A program made the position numbers and the translations under genes. This document shows, piece after piece, positions 1 through 8,441 of a DNA stretch of 21,750 bases. The first letter of the stretch is position 1. Each line of letters starts with the position of its first letter. This DNA is from Reyranella sp. (GTDB lineage: Bacteria > Pseudomonadota > Alphaproteobacteria > Reyranellales > Reyranellaceae), in NCBI GenBank assembly GCA_030681635.1, contig JAUXRT010000586.1, positions 1 to 21,750 of the forward strand, in the 5' to 3' direction. Under the pieces are notes generated by a model. It worked only from the letters and a program-made list of their open reading frames with translations. It had not been told where the DNA came from and ran no database searches.

Positions 1-326
1 ACCTGTCGAGTGGACCGGTGCAGGCCAAGTGGCACCAGGAGACGGGCTATGTGCCGGTCTCGCTGGCGGCCGCTGAGATCACCGAGAAGTCGGGCTTCTA
101 CCAGAAGAACCCAGGCCGCGACGTAGCGGTAAAGGAGCTGACGCTCAACCCGGCGACTGAGAATTCCAAGGGCCTGCGCATCGGCAACTTCGTGCAGATC
201 CGCGACATCGTCGACGGCGAGCTCGAGGCCGTGTGGTCGGGAAAGAAGGACGCCAAGACGGCGCTCGACGACGCCGTGAAGGCCGGCAACGAGCAGCTGA
301 AGCGCTTCGAAGCCGCCAACAAGTAG
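1..326 (+). CDS. ugpB: sn-glycerol-3-phosphate ABC transporter, periplasmic binding protein (C-terminal part)
   Basis: The reading frame is open from the left edge (first full codon at base 3) to a TAG at 324-326, so only about the last 107 residues are present. The piece resembles the C-terminal lobe of the UgpB family of extracellular solute-binding proteins, which deliver glycerol-3-phosphate or its diesters to the UgpAE permease from the periplasm. It carries the terminal pattern of a conserved VQIRDIVDGELEAVWSG stretch, a helix rich in Lys and Ala, and an end in AANK. The GTG at 18 is an internal codon, not the start. Identification rests mainly on the ugpA-ugpE-ugpC genes that follow in the same direction. 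The signal peptide and most of the ligand-binding residues lie outside the window. Confidence 0.85.
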   Translation, partial: LSSGPVQAKWHQETGYVPVSLAAAEITEKSGFYQKNPGRDVAVKELTLNPATENSKGLRIGNFVQIRDIVDGELEAVWSGKKDAKTALDDAVKAGNEQLKRFEAANK

Positions 327-337
327 GCTGATGAAGG

Positions 338-363
338 AGCCCCCGCCCGCAAGGGCGGGGGCT
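338..363 (+). terminator. Strong GC hairpin between ugpB and ugpA
   Basis: A perfect 11-bp stem (left arm AGCCCCCGCCC at 338-348, right arm GGGCGGGGGCT at 353-363) closes on a GCAA tetraloop. It starts 12 bases after the ugpB stop and ends 13 bases before the ugpA ATG. There is no T-tract after it, so it is not a textbook intrinsic terminator. In ABC operons, hairpins after the binding-protein gene commonly stabilise the upstream message or reduce read-through, so that binding protein exceeds permease. That role is inferred here from position. Confidence 0.6.
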
Positions 364-376
364 TCCTCCAAGCGAC

Positions 377-1258
377 ATGGAAAAGCGCGTCACCTTCCAC
401 GAGCGTTGGCTGCCTTACCTTCTGGTGGGGCCGCAGATCGTCATCACGCTGGTCTTCTTCTTCTGGCCCTCGGGCCAGGCGATATACCAGTCGGTGCTGA
501 TCGAGGATGTCTTCGGCGGCAACTCCAAGTTCGTCTGGTTCGAGAATTTCGCCCAGCTCTTCCGCGACGACAGCTACGCCCACTCGGCGCGGCTCACCGT
601 GGTGTTCAGCTTCCTGGTCGCCGCCATCGGACTCGCCGTCTCGCTGCTGCTGGCGGTGATGGCCGACCGCGTCGTCCGCGGCGCCACCGGCTACAAGGCC
701 TTCCTCGTCTGGCCCTATGCCGTGGCGCCGGCTGTCGCCGGCGTCCTGTGGGGTTTCCTGTTCAATCCCTCGGTCGGCATCATCGCCTGGATGCTCCAGG
801 GCATCGGCATCGAATTCAACTACGTGATCAACGGCAATCAGGCCCTGCTGCTGGTGGTGATCGCCGCGGTGTGGAACCAGATCAGCTACAATTTCCTGTT
901 CTTCCTGGCCGGCCTGCAGTCGATCCCGAAATCGCTGATCGAGGCGGCGGCGATCGACGGCGCGGGCCCCGGCCGGCGCTTCCGGGACATCATCTTCCCG
1001 CTGCTCTCGCCCGTCGGCTTCTTCCTGCTCGTCGTCAACATCATCTACGCCTTCTTCGGCACCTTCGGCGTGGTCGATTCGTTGACCAAGGGCGGGCCGG
1101 GCAAGGCCACGGAAATCCTGGTGTTCAAGGTCTTCAACGACGGCTTCCGCGGCCAGGATCTCGGCGGTTCCTCGGCACAGTCGGTGATTCTGATGATCGT
1201 GGTCATCGCGCTCACTGTCGTGCAGTTCCGCTTCATCGAGCGCCGGGTGCACTACTGA
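377..1258 (+). CDS. ugpA: sn-glycerol-3-phosphate ABC transporter, inner-membrane permease UgpA
   Basis: This 293-residue protein has the six-helix pattern of MalF/UgpA-type permeases. An N-terminal helix lies at about 13-31, further helices at about 75-95, 108-130, 155-180 and 210-235, and a last one at about 265-283. The EAA loop that contacts the ATPase is clear near residues 189-210 (IEAAAIDGAGPGRRF, followed by a conserved Pro-Leu-Leu). UgpA forms the transmembrane channel with UgpE. The length fits the family. The start is the ATG just after the intergenic hairpin, and no strong ribosome-binding site is visible in front of it. The stop overlaps the next gene by one base (TGATG), which indicates translational coupling to ugpE. 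Confidence 0.93.
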   Translation: MEKRVTFHERWLPYLLVGPQIVITLVFFFWPSGQAIYQSVLIEDVFGGNSKFVWFENFAQLFRDDSYAHSARLTVVFSFLVAAIGLAVSLLLAVMADRVVRGATGYKAFLVWPYAVAPAVAGVLWGFLFNPSVGIIAWMLQGIGIEFNYVINGNQALLLVVIAAVWNQISYNFLFFLAGLQSIPKSLIEAAAIDGAGPGRRFRDIIFPLLSPVGFFLLVVNIIYAFFGTFGVVDSLTKGGPGKATEILVFKVFNDGFRGQDLGGSSAQSVILMIVVIALTVVQFRFIERRVHY

Positions 1259-2106
1259 TGGTCGAGAACCGGCCCTTCCTCACGCTGCTGAGCCACCTCG
1301 TCGTCATTCTCGGCCTGGCCGTCATCGCTTTCCCGGTGTGGATGACCTTCGTGGCCTCGACGCACAGCCAGCAGACCATGCTGCAGTCGCCGATCCCGCT
1401 GCTGCCCGGCCCCTACCTGATCGAGAACTACACGCAGGTGTTGACCGAGGGCTATGGCCGCGTCGGCAGCACGCCGGTCATGATGACGCTGACCAACAGC
1501 CTGATCATGGCGCTGGGCGTGGCCATCGGGAAGATCGCCATCTCCATCATCTCGGCCTTCGCCATCGTCTACTTCCGCTTCCCCGGCCGGATGTATTTTT
1601 TCTGGGCGATCTTCGTCACGCTGATGCTGCCGGTCGAGGTCCGCATCGTGCCGACCTACGGCGTGGTCGCCAATCTCGGCATGCTCGACTCCTACGGCGG
1701 CCTGATCATCCCGCTGATCGCCTCGGCCACCGCCACCTTCCTGTTCCGGCAGTTTTTCCTCAGCGTCCCCGACGAGCTTACCGAGGCCGCCCGCGTCGAC
1801 GGCGCCAGCCCGATGCGCTTTTTCTGGGACATCCTGCTGCCGATGAGCCGGACCTCGATCGCGGCGATGTTCGTCATCCAGTTCATCTACGGCTGGAACC
1901 AGTATCTGTGGCCGCTGCTCATCACCACCAAGGAAAGCTATTACACCGTGGTCATGACCGTCTCGCGCCAGGCCAACGTGGTCGATTCGGTGCCGAGCTG
2001 GAACCTGCTGATGGCCATGGCGATGCTCGCCATGCTGCCGCCGGTGCTGGTCGTGGTCTTCATGCAGCGCCAGTTCGTGCGCGGCCTTGTTGAAGTCGAG
2101 AAGTAG
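1258..2106 (+). CDS. ugpE: sn-glycerol-3-phosphate ABC transporter, inner-membrane permease UgpE
   Basis: This 282-residue permease is the partner of UgpA and belongs to the MalG/UgpE group. Typical signs are an N-terminal helix at about 8-31, the QQTMLQSPIPLLPGP stretch at about 38-52 that is characteristic of UgpE, and the EAA loop near residues 176-196 (TEAARVDGASPMRFF). The helices that follow end in a short basic cytoplasmic tail. The start at 1258 shares one base with the ugpA stop. The same frame stays open back to base 331, but that upstream part overlaps ugpA out of frame and is not part of this gene. ugpC follows after 19 bases. Confidence 0.93.
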   Translation: MVENRPFLTLLSHLVVILGLAVIAFPVWMTFVASTHSQQTMLQSPIPLLPGPYLIENYTQVLTEGYGRVGSTPVMMTLTNSLIMALGVAIGKIAISIISAFAIVYFRFPGRMYFFWAIFVTLMLPVEVRIVPTYGVVANLGMLDSYGGLIIPLIASATATFLFRQFFLSVPDELTEAARVDGASPMRFFWDILLPMSRTSIAAMFVIQFIYGWNQYLWPLLITTKESYYTVVMTVSRQANVVDSVPSWNLLMAMAMLAMLPPVLVVVFMQRQFVRGLVEVEK

Positions 2107-2125
2107 GAAGATGGGGAACTAGGCC

Positions 2126-3217
<1,092 letters not shown>

Positions 3218-3227
3218 CTCTCTCGCG

Positions 3228-3995
3228 ATGACCTTGTGGGCGCGTATCGAACACGCAGGCCGAGCCCGTATCGGCGCGGTCGAGGGGGAGACCGTCCATC
3301 TCCATGAGGGCGGCCTGTTCGACCCCGGTGCCACGACCGGCGAGACCGTGCCGGCCGCCGAGGCGCACTGGCTGACGCCCACCCAGCCCACCAAGATGGT
3401 GGCGTTGTGGAACAATTTCCGCGCCGCCGCCGAGAAGAACGGCTGGGCGATCCCGGCCGAGCCGCTCACCTTCATCAAGACGCCGAATTCCTTCAACGCC
3501 CACGACCGGCCGATCCCCGTGCCGGCGTCGTACGACGGCCGCGTCGCCTATGAGGGCGAGCTGGGGATCGTCATCGGCAAGGCCTGCACCGCGGTACCGG
3601 TCGACCAGGCCGCGGCCCATATCTTCGGCTACACCTGCGTGAACGACGTGACGGCGCTGGAACTGCTGCAGCGCGACCCTTCGTTCCCGCAGTGGACACG
3701 GGCCAAGAACTTCGACGGCTTCGGCGTCTTCGGCCCGGTTGTTGCGACGGACATCGACCCGCTCGACCTCGTGGTACGGACGCTGGTCAATGGGCGGGAG
3801 CGCCAGAACTACCGCGTCGACGACATGATCTTCCCACCGGCCGAACTGGTCAGCCGCCTCTCCCAGGACATGACGCTGAGGCCCGGGGATGTTATTGCCT
3901 GCGGCACTTCGCTCGGGGTCCTGCCGATGAAGGCGGGTACGGTTGTCGAGGTGGCAATCGACGGGATCGGCGTGCTGAAAAATCGGTACGGTTGA
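3228..3995 (+). CDS. Fumarylacetoacetate hydrolase (FAH) family protein
   Basis: This 255-residue protein has the FAH catalytic fold found in 2-keto-4-pentenoate hydratases, acylpyruvases and oxaloacetate decarboxylases, all metal-dependent C-C hydrolases or lyases. The expected metal ligands are present: Glu109 and Glu111 in YEGELGIVIG, and Asp140 in NDVTA. The Lys160 region (TRAKNFDGFGVFGP) also matches. The frame is open further upstream into ugpC, but ATG 3228 gives the usual family start (MTLWARIE) and avoids a 70-base overlap. The substrate cannot be read from the sequence. Position just after ugpC and 16 bases before the carbonic anhydrase gene suggests shared transcription, without proving a shared pathway. 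Confidence 0.88.
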   Translation: MTLWARIEHAGRARIGAVEGETVHLHEGGLFDPGATTGETVPAAEAHWLTPTQPTKMVALWNNFRAAAEKNGWAIPAEPLTFIKTPNSFNAHDRPIPVPASYDGRVAYEGELGIVIGKACTAVPVDQAAAHIFGYTCVNDVTALELLQRDPSFPQWTRAKNFDGFGVFGPVVATDIDPLDLVVRTLVNGRERQNYRVDDMIFPPAELVSRLSQDMTLRPGDVIACGTSLGVLPMKAGTVVEVAIDGIGVLKNRYG

Positions 3996-4011
3996 GCGTC
4001 AGGGGCATCGC

Positions 4012-4686
4012 ATGGCTGATACAGACGAAAACGACTTTCTCGAAGGATTGTTCGCCAACAACCGGAATTGGGCGAAGCAGATCGAGGAGGACAATCCCGG
4101 CTTCTTCGACAAGCTCGCCAAGCAGCAAGTGCCACGCGTGCTGTGGATCGGCTGCTCCGACAGCCGTGTCCCGGCCAACGAGATCATCGGCATGTTGCCG
4201 GGCGAGGTGTTCGTCCATCGCAACGTCGCCAACCAGGTCATGATGGTCGACTTCAACTGTCTCGCCGTCCTGCAATATGCCGTCGAGATGTTGCGCGTCC
4301 GCCATGTCATCGTCTGCGGCCATTACGGCTGCGGGGGCGTAAAAGCCTCGCTGAAGAACCATGAGCTCGGCCTGCTCGACAACTGGCTGCATGGCATCAA
4401 CGCGCTCGGCCGCCGCTATGAGGAGGCGATCGTTGCCCAGCCCACCAAGGCGAGCCAGGTCGATGCGCTTTGCGAGATCAATGTCATCGAGCAGGTGCGC
4501 AATATCTGCAAGACGTCGATCGTCCGGCAGGCCTGGCGGCGCGGCCAGGAGTGCACGATCCACGGCTGGATCTACGGCATCCACGACGGCCTGCTCCACG
4601 ACCTCGGCGTGAGCGTGAGCGACGCCGCCGACGTTGCGCCGACGCTGGCCGCCGCGCTCGCCGCGCCGCGGCTGGCTCATCGGTAG
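4012..4686 (+). CDS. Beta-class carbonic anhydrase
   Basis: This 224-residue protein matches bacterial beta-carbonic anhydrases, which interconvert CO2 and bicarbonate. The zinc ligands are Cys48 (in CSDSR), His104 and Cys107 (in HYGCGG), and the Asp50-Arg52 dyad is intact. The conserved HRNVAN and GWIYGIHDG segments are also present. The length is normal for the family. It would act in the cytoplasm, supplying bicarbonate to carboxylases. The upstream spacing is 16 bases, with an AGGGG ribosome-binding site. The last bases of the gene run close to the start of the DUF4239 gene, consistent with one transcript. It resembles the Can/CynT branch, but the symbol is left open. Confidence 0.93.
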   Translation: MADTDENDFLEGLFANNRNWAKQIEEDNPGFFDKLAKQQVPRVLWIGCSDSRVPANEIIGMLPGEVFVHRNVANQVMMVDFNCLAVLQYAVEMLRVRHVIVCGHYGCGGVKASLKNHELGLLDNWLHGINALGRRYEEAIVAQPTKASQVDALCEINVIEQVRNICKTSIVRQAWRRGQECTIHGWIYGIHDGLLHDLGVSVSDAADVAPTLAAALAAPRLAHR

Positions 4687-4712
4687 AGCTCAACGCCAAA
4701 CCGGAGGCGATC

Positions 4713-5480
4713 TTGCGCACGGCAGAACAATGGGCGGACTATGTGTTCGGGCTTCCCGATCTCATCCAGTTCGCGATCTTCACCGTGCACGGGCTGGTGG
4801 TTTTCGGCATCAGCCTCGGGCTGCTCAAGCTGGTCAACAGCCGGTCCAAGCAGATCGCCCAATGGATGCCGGTCGGGCCGTTTTTCGCCGCGATCTCGAT
4901 GATCTTCGCGCTGTTCCTCGCCTTCCACGCCGCCGACATCTGGTCGCACAAGCGCTCGGCCGAACGGGCCTTCATCCAGGCCGGCTCGGCGATCAAGCGC
5001 TTCATCGAACTCACCAGCCCGGCGCAGATGAACGTTCCCGAGGCGGCCGCCGCCGTGCGGCGCTACGTCCTGGCCGTCAAGGAAGAGGAGTGGACCCAGC
5101 ACCGCAACCAGAAGGCCAGCAGCAAGGCCGAGGCGGCCCTGCGCGACCTCCAGGCTCTCACCGTGCGGATGGCGCGCGACACGCCCGGTCCGGCGGCGTC
5201 GCAGGCCTTCGCCCTGGTCGACGACATCGCCACCACGCGCTCCGACCGGCTGTGGATCGGGCAGAACCACACCGAATTCAACTCCTGGCTGGCCGTGCTG
5301 CTGATCGGGCTCATGACCCACCTTGCGGTGGCCTCGGTGCATCTTGACCGGCCGCGCGCCGGCGCGCTGGCGCTCGCCCTGCTGACGGCGACGACGACGA
5401 TCGCCTACTGGTCGCTCGGCGTGGTCGACGATCCCTACCGCCACCTCGACAAGCTCGACCCGATGAGCTGGTTGAGCTGA
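4713..5480 (+). CDS. DUF4239 (bestrophin-like) integral membrane protein
   Basis: This 255-residue membrane protein of unknown function has two N-terminal helices (about 16-40 and 52-72) and a soluble middle of about 110 residues with charged helices. Two C-terminal helices follow (about 190-210 and 217-237). This layout and the FALFLAFHAADIW segment resemble the DUF4239/bestrophin-like family. The start is set at TTG 4713 because GGAGG lies five bases upstream (4703-4707). The frame is open further back only within the carbonic anhydrase gene. Adjacency to that gene invites the guess of a bicarbonate or anion channel, since eukaryotic bestrophins pass bicarbonate, but nothing in the sequence proves transport. 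Confidence 0.75.
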   Translation: MRTAEQWADYVFGLPDLIQFAIFTVHGLVVFGISLGLLKLVNSRSKQIAQWMPVGPFFAAISMIFALFLAFHAADIWSHKRSAERAFIQAGSAIKRFIELTSPAQMNVPEAAAAVRRYVLAVKEEEWTQHRNQKASSKAEAALRDLQALTVRMARDTPGPAASQAFALVDDIATTRSDRLWIGQNHTEFNSWLAVLLIGLMTHLAVASVHLDRPRAGALALALLTATTTIAYWSLGVVDDPYRHLDKLDPMSWLS

Positions 5481-5530
5481 GAGCCGGCGGCCGCCGCTCA
5501 AGGGGGGTGGCGAGCCGGCATATCCCGTAC

Positions 5531-5545
5531 TAAGACCTGTCCATG
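5531..5545 (+). promoter_or_regulatory. Conserved leader block TAAGACCTGTCC-ATG, copy 1
   Basis: The twelve bases before the first hydroxylase ATG (TAAGACCTGTCC) are identical to those before the second paralogue at 7582-7593. Neither copy contains a ribosome-binding site. Identity at non-coding positions, while the coding regions have drifted, suggests a retained role such as a -10-like element of a nearly leaderless transcript, or a regulator site. This is inference. Confidence 0.35.
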
Positions 5546-6379
5546 CTTGCGTTTCTCGGCGAGGCTTATTCGGCCGCCTATGGCCTGGTGAACTCGATGC
5601 TCCTGCGGTTGGCGTTCCCGGCCGAAGTCTGCCTCGTCTATTTCCTGCTCGAGACATTGCTGCCCCGCGGCGGCAATCGCAATTCCCTGGGGTCCTATGG
5701 TCGCGGTGCGTGTTTCGTGGCCGCTTCGGTTGCGATCAATACGTTCGTGCTGGCGGCGGCGACCTGGCTGATCGATGTCGAGAAGGTTGCGCCACTTGCC
5801 GTGCTCGACCTTTCGCCACTCACCGAATCTGAGTTTCTGCCTGTGCGCGTGGCTGGTTGGTTCGTCGCGGCGTTCGCGATCATGATCATCGGCAACTTCT
5901 TCTACTACTGGCTCCATCGCGCCCAGCACCGGATCCCGTGGCTCTGGCGCTTCCATCGCGTGCACCATTCGATCACCGAGATGAGTGCGACCAGCGGCTA
6001 TCACCACTTCGCCGAAGATATCTTCCAGTTCACGGCGGTGACCGTGCCGATGGCGTTTCTCCTCGGCGTCGCGACGGGACCGGTTCCGTGGTTGGTTCTG
6101 ACCATTGCCAGCACGCACGCCTATTTCATTCACTCCTCGGCCAGCATCAATATCGGGCCGTTCCGCTACATCCTCGGTGAAAACCGCTTCCATCGCATTC
6201 ATCATTCGCTCGAGGAGAGGCACTTCGATCGCAATTTCGCGACGTTGACGCCGCTGTGGGATGTCTTGTTCAGCACGGCGTATTTCCCGCGTGCCGACGA
6301 ATGGCCGAAGGTCGGCCTGTCCGACACACCCGAGCCGAAGACGATACGCGATTACCTGCTGATGCCTTTCCGCCCCTAG
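5543..6379 (+). CDS. Sterol desaturase / fatty acid hydroxylase superfamily protein, paralogue 1
   Basis: This 278-residue membrane di-iron oxygenase of the fatty acid hydroxylase superfamily hydroxylates or desaturates lipid substrates in the membrane. The histidine clusters that bind two irons are complete: HRAQH at 125-129, HRVHH at 138-142, an intermediate YHH at 153-155, and HRIHH at 217-221. About four hydrophobic helices surround them. It is closely similar along its whole length to the protein encoded at 7594-8424, including the first ten residues (one difference) and the C-terminal DYLLMPFR, so the two arose by duplication. Its 3' end overlaps the convergent SGNH gene by four bases. 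Substrate is unknown; hopanoids, carotenoids or acyl chains are all possible. Confidence 0.88.
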   Translation: MLAFLGEAYSAAYGLVNSMLLRLAFPAEVCLVYFLLETLLPRGGNRNSLGSYGRGACFVAASVAINTFVLAAATWLIDVEKVAPLAVLDLSPLTESEFLPVRVAGWFVAAFAIMIIGNFFYYWLHRAQHRIPWLWRFHRVHHSITEMSATSGYHHFAEDIFQFTAVTVPMAFLLGVATGPVPWLVLTIASTHAYFIHSSASINIGPFRYILGENRFHRIHHSLEERHFDRNFATLTPLWDVLFSTAYFPRADEWPKVGLSDTPEPKTIRDYLLMPFRP

Positions 6380-7503
6380 CGGCGCGCCTGCCCGAGAACC
6401 CGGTCGAGGTAAGGCGCCAGAATCTCCGCGACGGCAGCATGCCCTCGTGCCGTCCAATGCCCATCCTGCGGAAAGTAGAGATCCGCCTCGGCGCGGTCAC
6501 GCAGGGGCGCGGTGATGTCGACAAGCTGCGCCCCATGCCTGGCGAATATCGCGGCCATCCGCCGGGCCGGTCGATTGATATCGATGTCGGCGGGAGGTGT
6601 CGGTCGCTTCCACCCGACCGCGGTCCAGTTCGAACCGGTCACCTCGACGATCGACGGCACGAGAAAGGGAATGTAGGCGATGCCGGCCGTCTCCAGCGTC
6701 CGGATCGTTTCGCCGGCGATGTCGTCGGTGAGAACCCACAGGGCTTCGTCCGGCGTCTTGCCCGGCCTGAAGTAGTCGACCCATTCGCTGGCCCGCTCGA
6801 TGACGTCTCGGTTGAGAAGGGCGCGTGCCACGGTGGCCACCAACTGCGAGTTCAAGGGCGGACGTTCGAGCCAGTCGGACTGAAGCTTCAGTATCCCGCG
6901 CGCGCTTACCTTGATTTTCGAATCCTCGACCGCCTGCAGGGTGCCGTCGGGCGCCCGCACAAGATGGTGGTTGAACAACGTGCGGATATGCATCCAGTAG
7001 AGGCCCTGCACGACGATGCTGGGCCGGTAACGCTCGATCATCTCCTTCATGAGCACAAGCTGCTGGTCGGAGGCGTACATCCAGTGCCCGGCGTTCACGA
7101 TCCTGAGGCGGGTGCCCGGCCGCTGGTCCGCCACCAGCCGCGCCAGCACCTCGGAATAGCGCTGCGCCTCGGTCACGCCCCAGCCGAAGGTGAAGGAATC
7201 GCCGATGAAGAGGACGGTGATGACGTCCGCCTCTTCCGGCGCGATCGGCCCCTGGCGCAGGCCGGCCTCGTTGGTCCGGATCTGCATCTCGAACTCGGGT
7301 GCGCGATAGGTGAGGTGGACGTCGGGCCGGTAGCGCCAGACGGTGAGGGCATCGGGGCGGCACATCGGAAGCTGGTCGTCCTGGTCGGTGGCCGATCCGG
7401 CCATCCACCGCGCGCCGAGCTCGCCCAGCCCGAGGACGGCGGCAATGGCCACGATGTTGACGGCCACCACGAACGCCCAGCCAGATATTTTTCGCTGTTT
7501 CAT
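6376..7503 (-). CDS. Membrane-anchored SGNH/GDSL-type hydrolase
   Basis: This 375-residue protein starts with a basic tail and one hydrophobic helix at about 9-29, so it is probably anchored with its main domain in the periplasm. The SGNH hydrolase marks are LFIGDSFTFGWGV with nucleophile Ser103, an NAGHWMY block further on, and the C-terminal DGHWTARGH with Asp347 and His349 as likely catalytic partners. SGNH enzymes are esterases or acyltransferases acting on lipids, polysaccharides or peptidoglycan. It lies in the opposite direction between the two hydroxylase paralogues and shares a divergent promoter region with the second. The family assignment is firm at superfamily level; the specific reaction is not known. 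Confidence 0.8.
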   Translation of the reverse strand: MKQRKISGWAFVVAVNIVAIAAVLGLGELGARWMAGSATDQDDQLPMCRPDALTVWRYRPDVHLTYRAPEFEMQIRTNEAGLRQGPIAPEEADVITVLFIGDSFTFGWGVTEAQRYSEVLARLVADQRPGTRLRIVNAGHWMYASDQQLVLMKEMIERYRPSIVVQGLYWMHIRTLFNHHLVRAPDGTLQAVEDSKIKVSARGILKLQSDWLERPPLNSQLVATVARALLNRDVIERASEWVDYFRPGKTPDEALWVLTDDIAGETIRTLETAGIAYIPFLVPSIVEVTGSNWTAVGWKRPTPPADIDINRPARRMAAIFARHGAQLVDITAPLRDRAEADLYFPQDGHWTARGHAAVAEILAPYLDRVLGQARR

Positions 7504-7593
7504 TGTCCGCCTGATTATCGACAGGTCAGCATCTCACACACACTGCAATCGCAATTCTTGCCGGACAAGGGTCGGCGTCGATAAGACCTGTCC
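7504..7593. promoter_or_regulatory. Divergent promoter region with a repeated motif pair
   Basis: These 90 bases separate the SGNH gene (minus) from hydroxylase paralogue 2 (plus). GACCTGTC occurs once on each strand, next to each start: as GACAGGTC at 7520-7527 and as GACCTGTC at 7585-7592. GTCGATAA also occurs on both strands, overlapping or abutting the first motif (minus-strand reading of 7515-7522; plus strand 7577-7584). The arrangement suggests one regulator acting on both genes. A weak TTGCCG (7558-7563) with TAAGAC 18 bases later could be a promoter for the plus-strand gene. Confidence 0.35.
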
Positions 7594-8424
7594 ATGCTGG
7601 CATTCCTCGGTGAGGCGTACTCGGTCGCCTATGGCCTCGTGAACTCCATGCTGATCCGGCTCGCCTATCCGGTGGGGGCCTGCCTGCTCTACCTGCTGCC
7701 CGAGCTGCTGCTGCCCCGGACGCGCAATTCGCTGCAGTCCTATCTCCGGGCCGCCACCTTCCTGGTCGTCGCCATCGCCATCAATACGGTGGTGCTGAAG
7801 GCGATGGAAGGCAGCGCGGGCTTCTTCGACATCGCACCGATCGCCTTCCTCGACCTCCGGCCGCTCACCGAATCGGCTTCCCTGCCGCTCAACATCACGG
7901 GTTGGTTGGTGGCGGCGCTCGGCATCGCCATGGTCGGCAATTTCTTCTACTACTGGCTGCATCGCGCCCAGCACCGCGTGGGCTGGTTGTGGCGTTTCCA
8001 CAAGGTGCACCATTCGATCACCGAGCTGAGCGCCACCTCGAGCTACCATCATGTCGCCGAGGACCTGTTCCAGTTCGCCGCCGTCACCATGCCCATGGCG
8101 ATCCTTCTCGGCGTCGCCTCGGGGCCGGTGCCGTGGCTGGTCATCGTGCTGGCCAACACGCATTCCTACTTCATCCATTCCTCGGCCCGGCTGAACATCG
8201 GGCCGCTGCGCTATCTGCTCTGCGACAACCGCTTCCACCGCCTCCATCATTCGCGCGAGCCGGAGCATGTCGGCCACAATTTCGCGACCGCGACACCCCT
8301 CTGGGATGTCCTGTTCGGCACGGCCCGCTTTCCACAGCGCGACGAGTGGCCCGCCGTCGGCCTCAGCGACGTTCCCGAGCCGCGAACGATCGCCGACTAT
8401 CTCCTGATGCCCTTTCGGCGCTAG
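7594..8424 (+). CDS. Sterol desaturase / fatty acid hydroxylase superfamily protein, paralogue 2
   Basis: This 276-residue paralogue of the protein at 5543-6379 has all the iron-binding histidine clusters: HRAQH at 123-127, HKVHH at 136-140, YHH at 151-153, and HRLHH at 215-219. Long runs are identical between the two (GNFFYYWLHRAQHR, for example). The loop at about 70-85 and the segment after HRLHH differ, which may mean different substrates. The start is the ATG preceded by the same 12-base leader as paralogue 1. The methyltransferase gene begins 17 bases downstream in the same direction and is probably co-transcribed. Reaction: O2-dependent hydroxylation or desaturation of a membrane lipid, inferred from the family. 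Confidence 0.88.
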   Translation: MLAFLGEAYSVAYGLVNSMLIRLAYPVGACLLYLLPELLLPRTRNSLQSYLRAATFLVVAIAINTVVLKAMEGSAGFFDIAPIAFLDLRPLTESASLPLNITGWLVAALGIAMVGNFFYYWLHRAQHRVGWLWRFHKVHHSITELSATSSYHHVAEDLFQFAAVTMPMAILLGVASGPVPWLVIVLANTHSYFIHSSARLNIGPLRYLLCDNRFHRLHHSREPEHVGHNFATATPLWDVLFGTARFPQRDEWPAVGLSDVPEPRTIADYLLMPFRR

Positions 8425-8441
8425 CCGCCTATGTATCTGAC

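Noticed and set aside
98..1252. Long minus-strand open frame (384 codons) opposite ugpB/ugpA
   Set aside because: It is a mirror of the high-GC codon pattern of the real genes. The translation is rich in Asp, Glu, Arg and His, with no membrane or domain pattern.
331..1257. In-frame upstream extension of ugpE back to 331, suggesting a long fusion
   Set aside because: The extension overlaps ugpA out of frame and translates to an Arg/Pro-rich sequence. The family start at ATG 1258 is clear.
6256..7584. 442-codon plus-strand frame opposite the SGNH gene
   Set aside because: The minus strand has a membrane anchor plus intact SGNH motifs. The plus-strand frame is Arg/Pro/Gly-rich with no motif.
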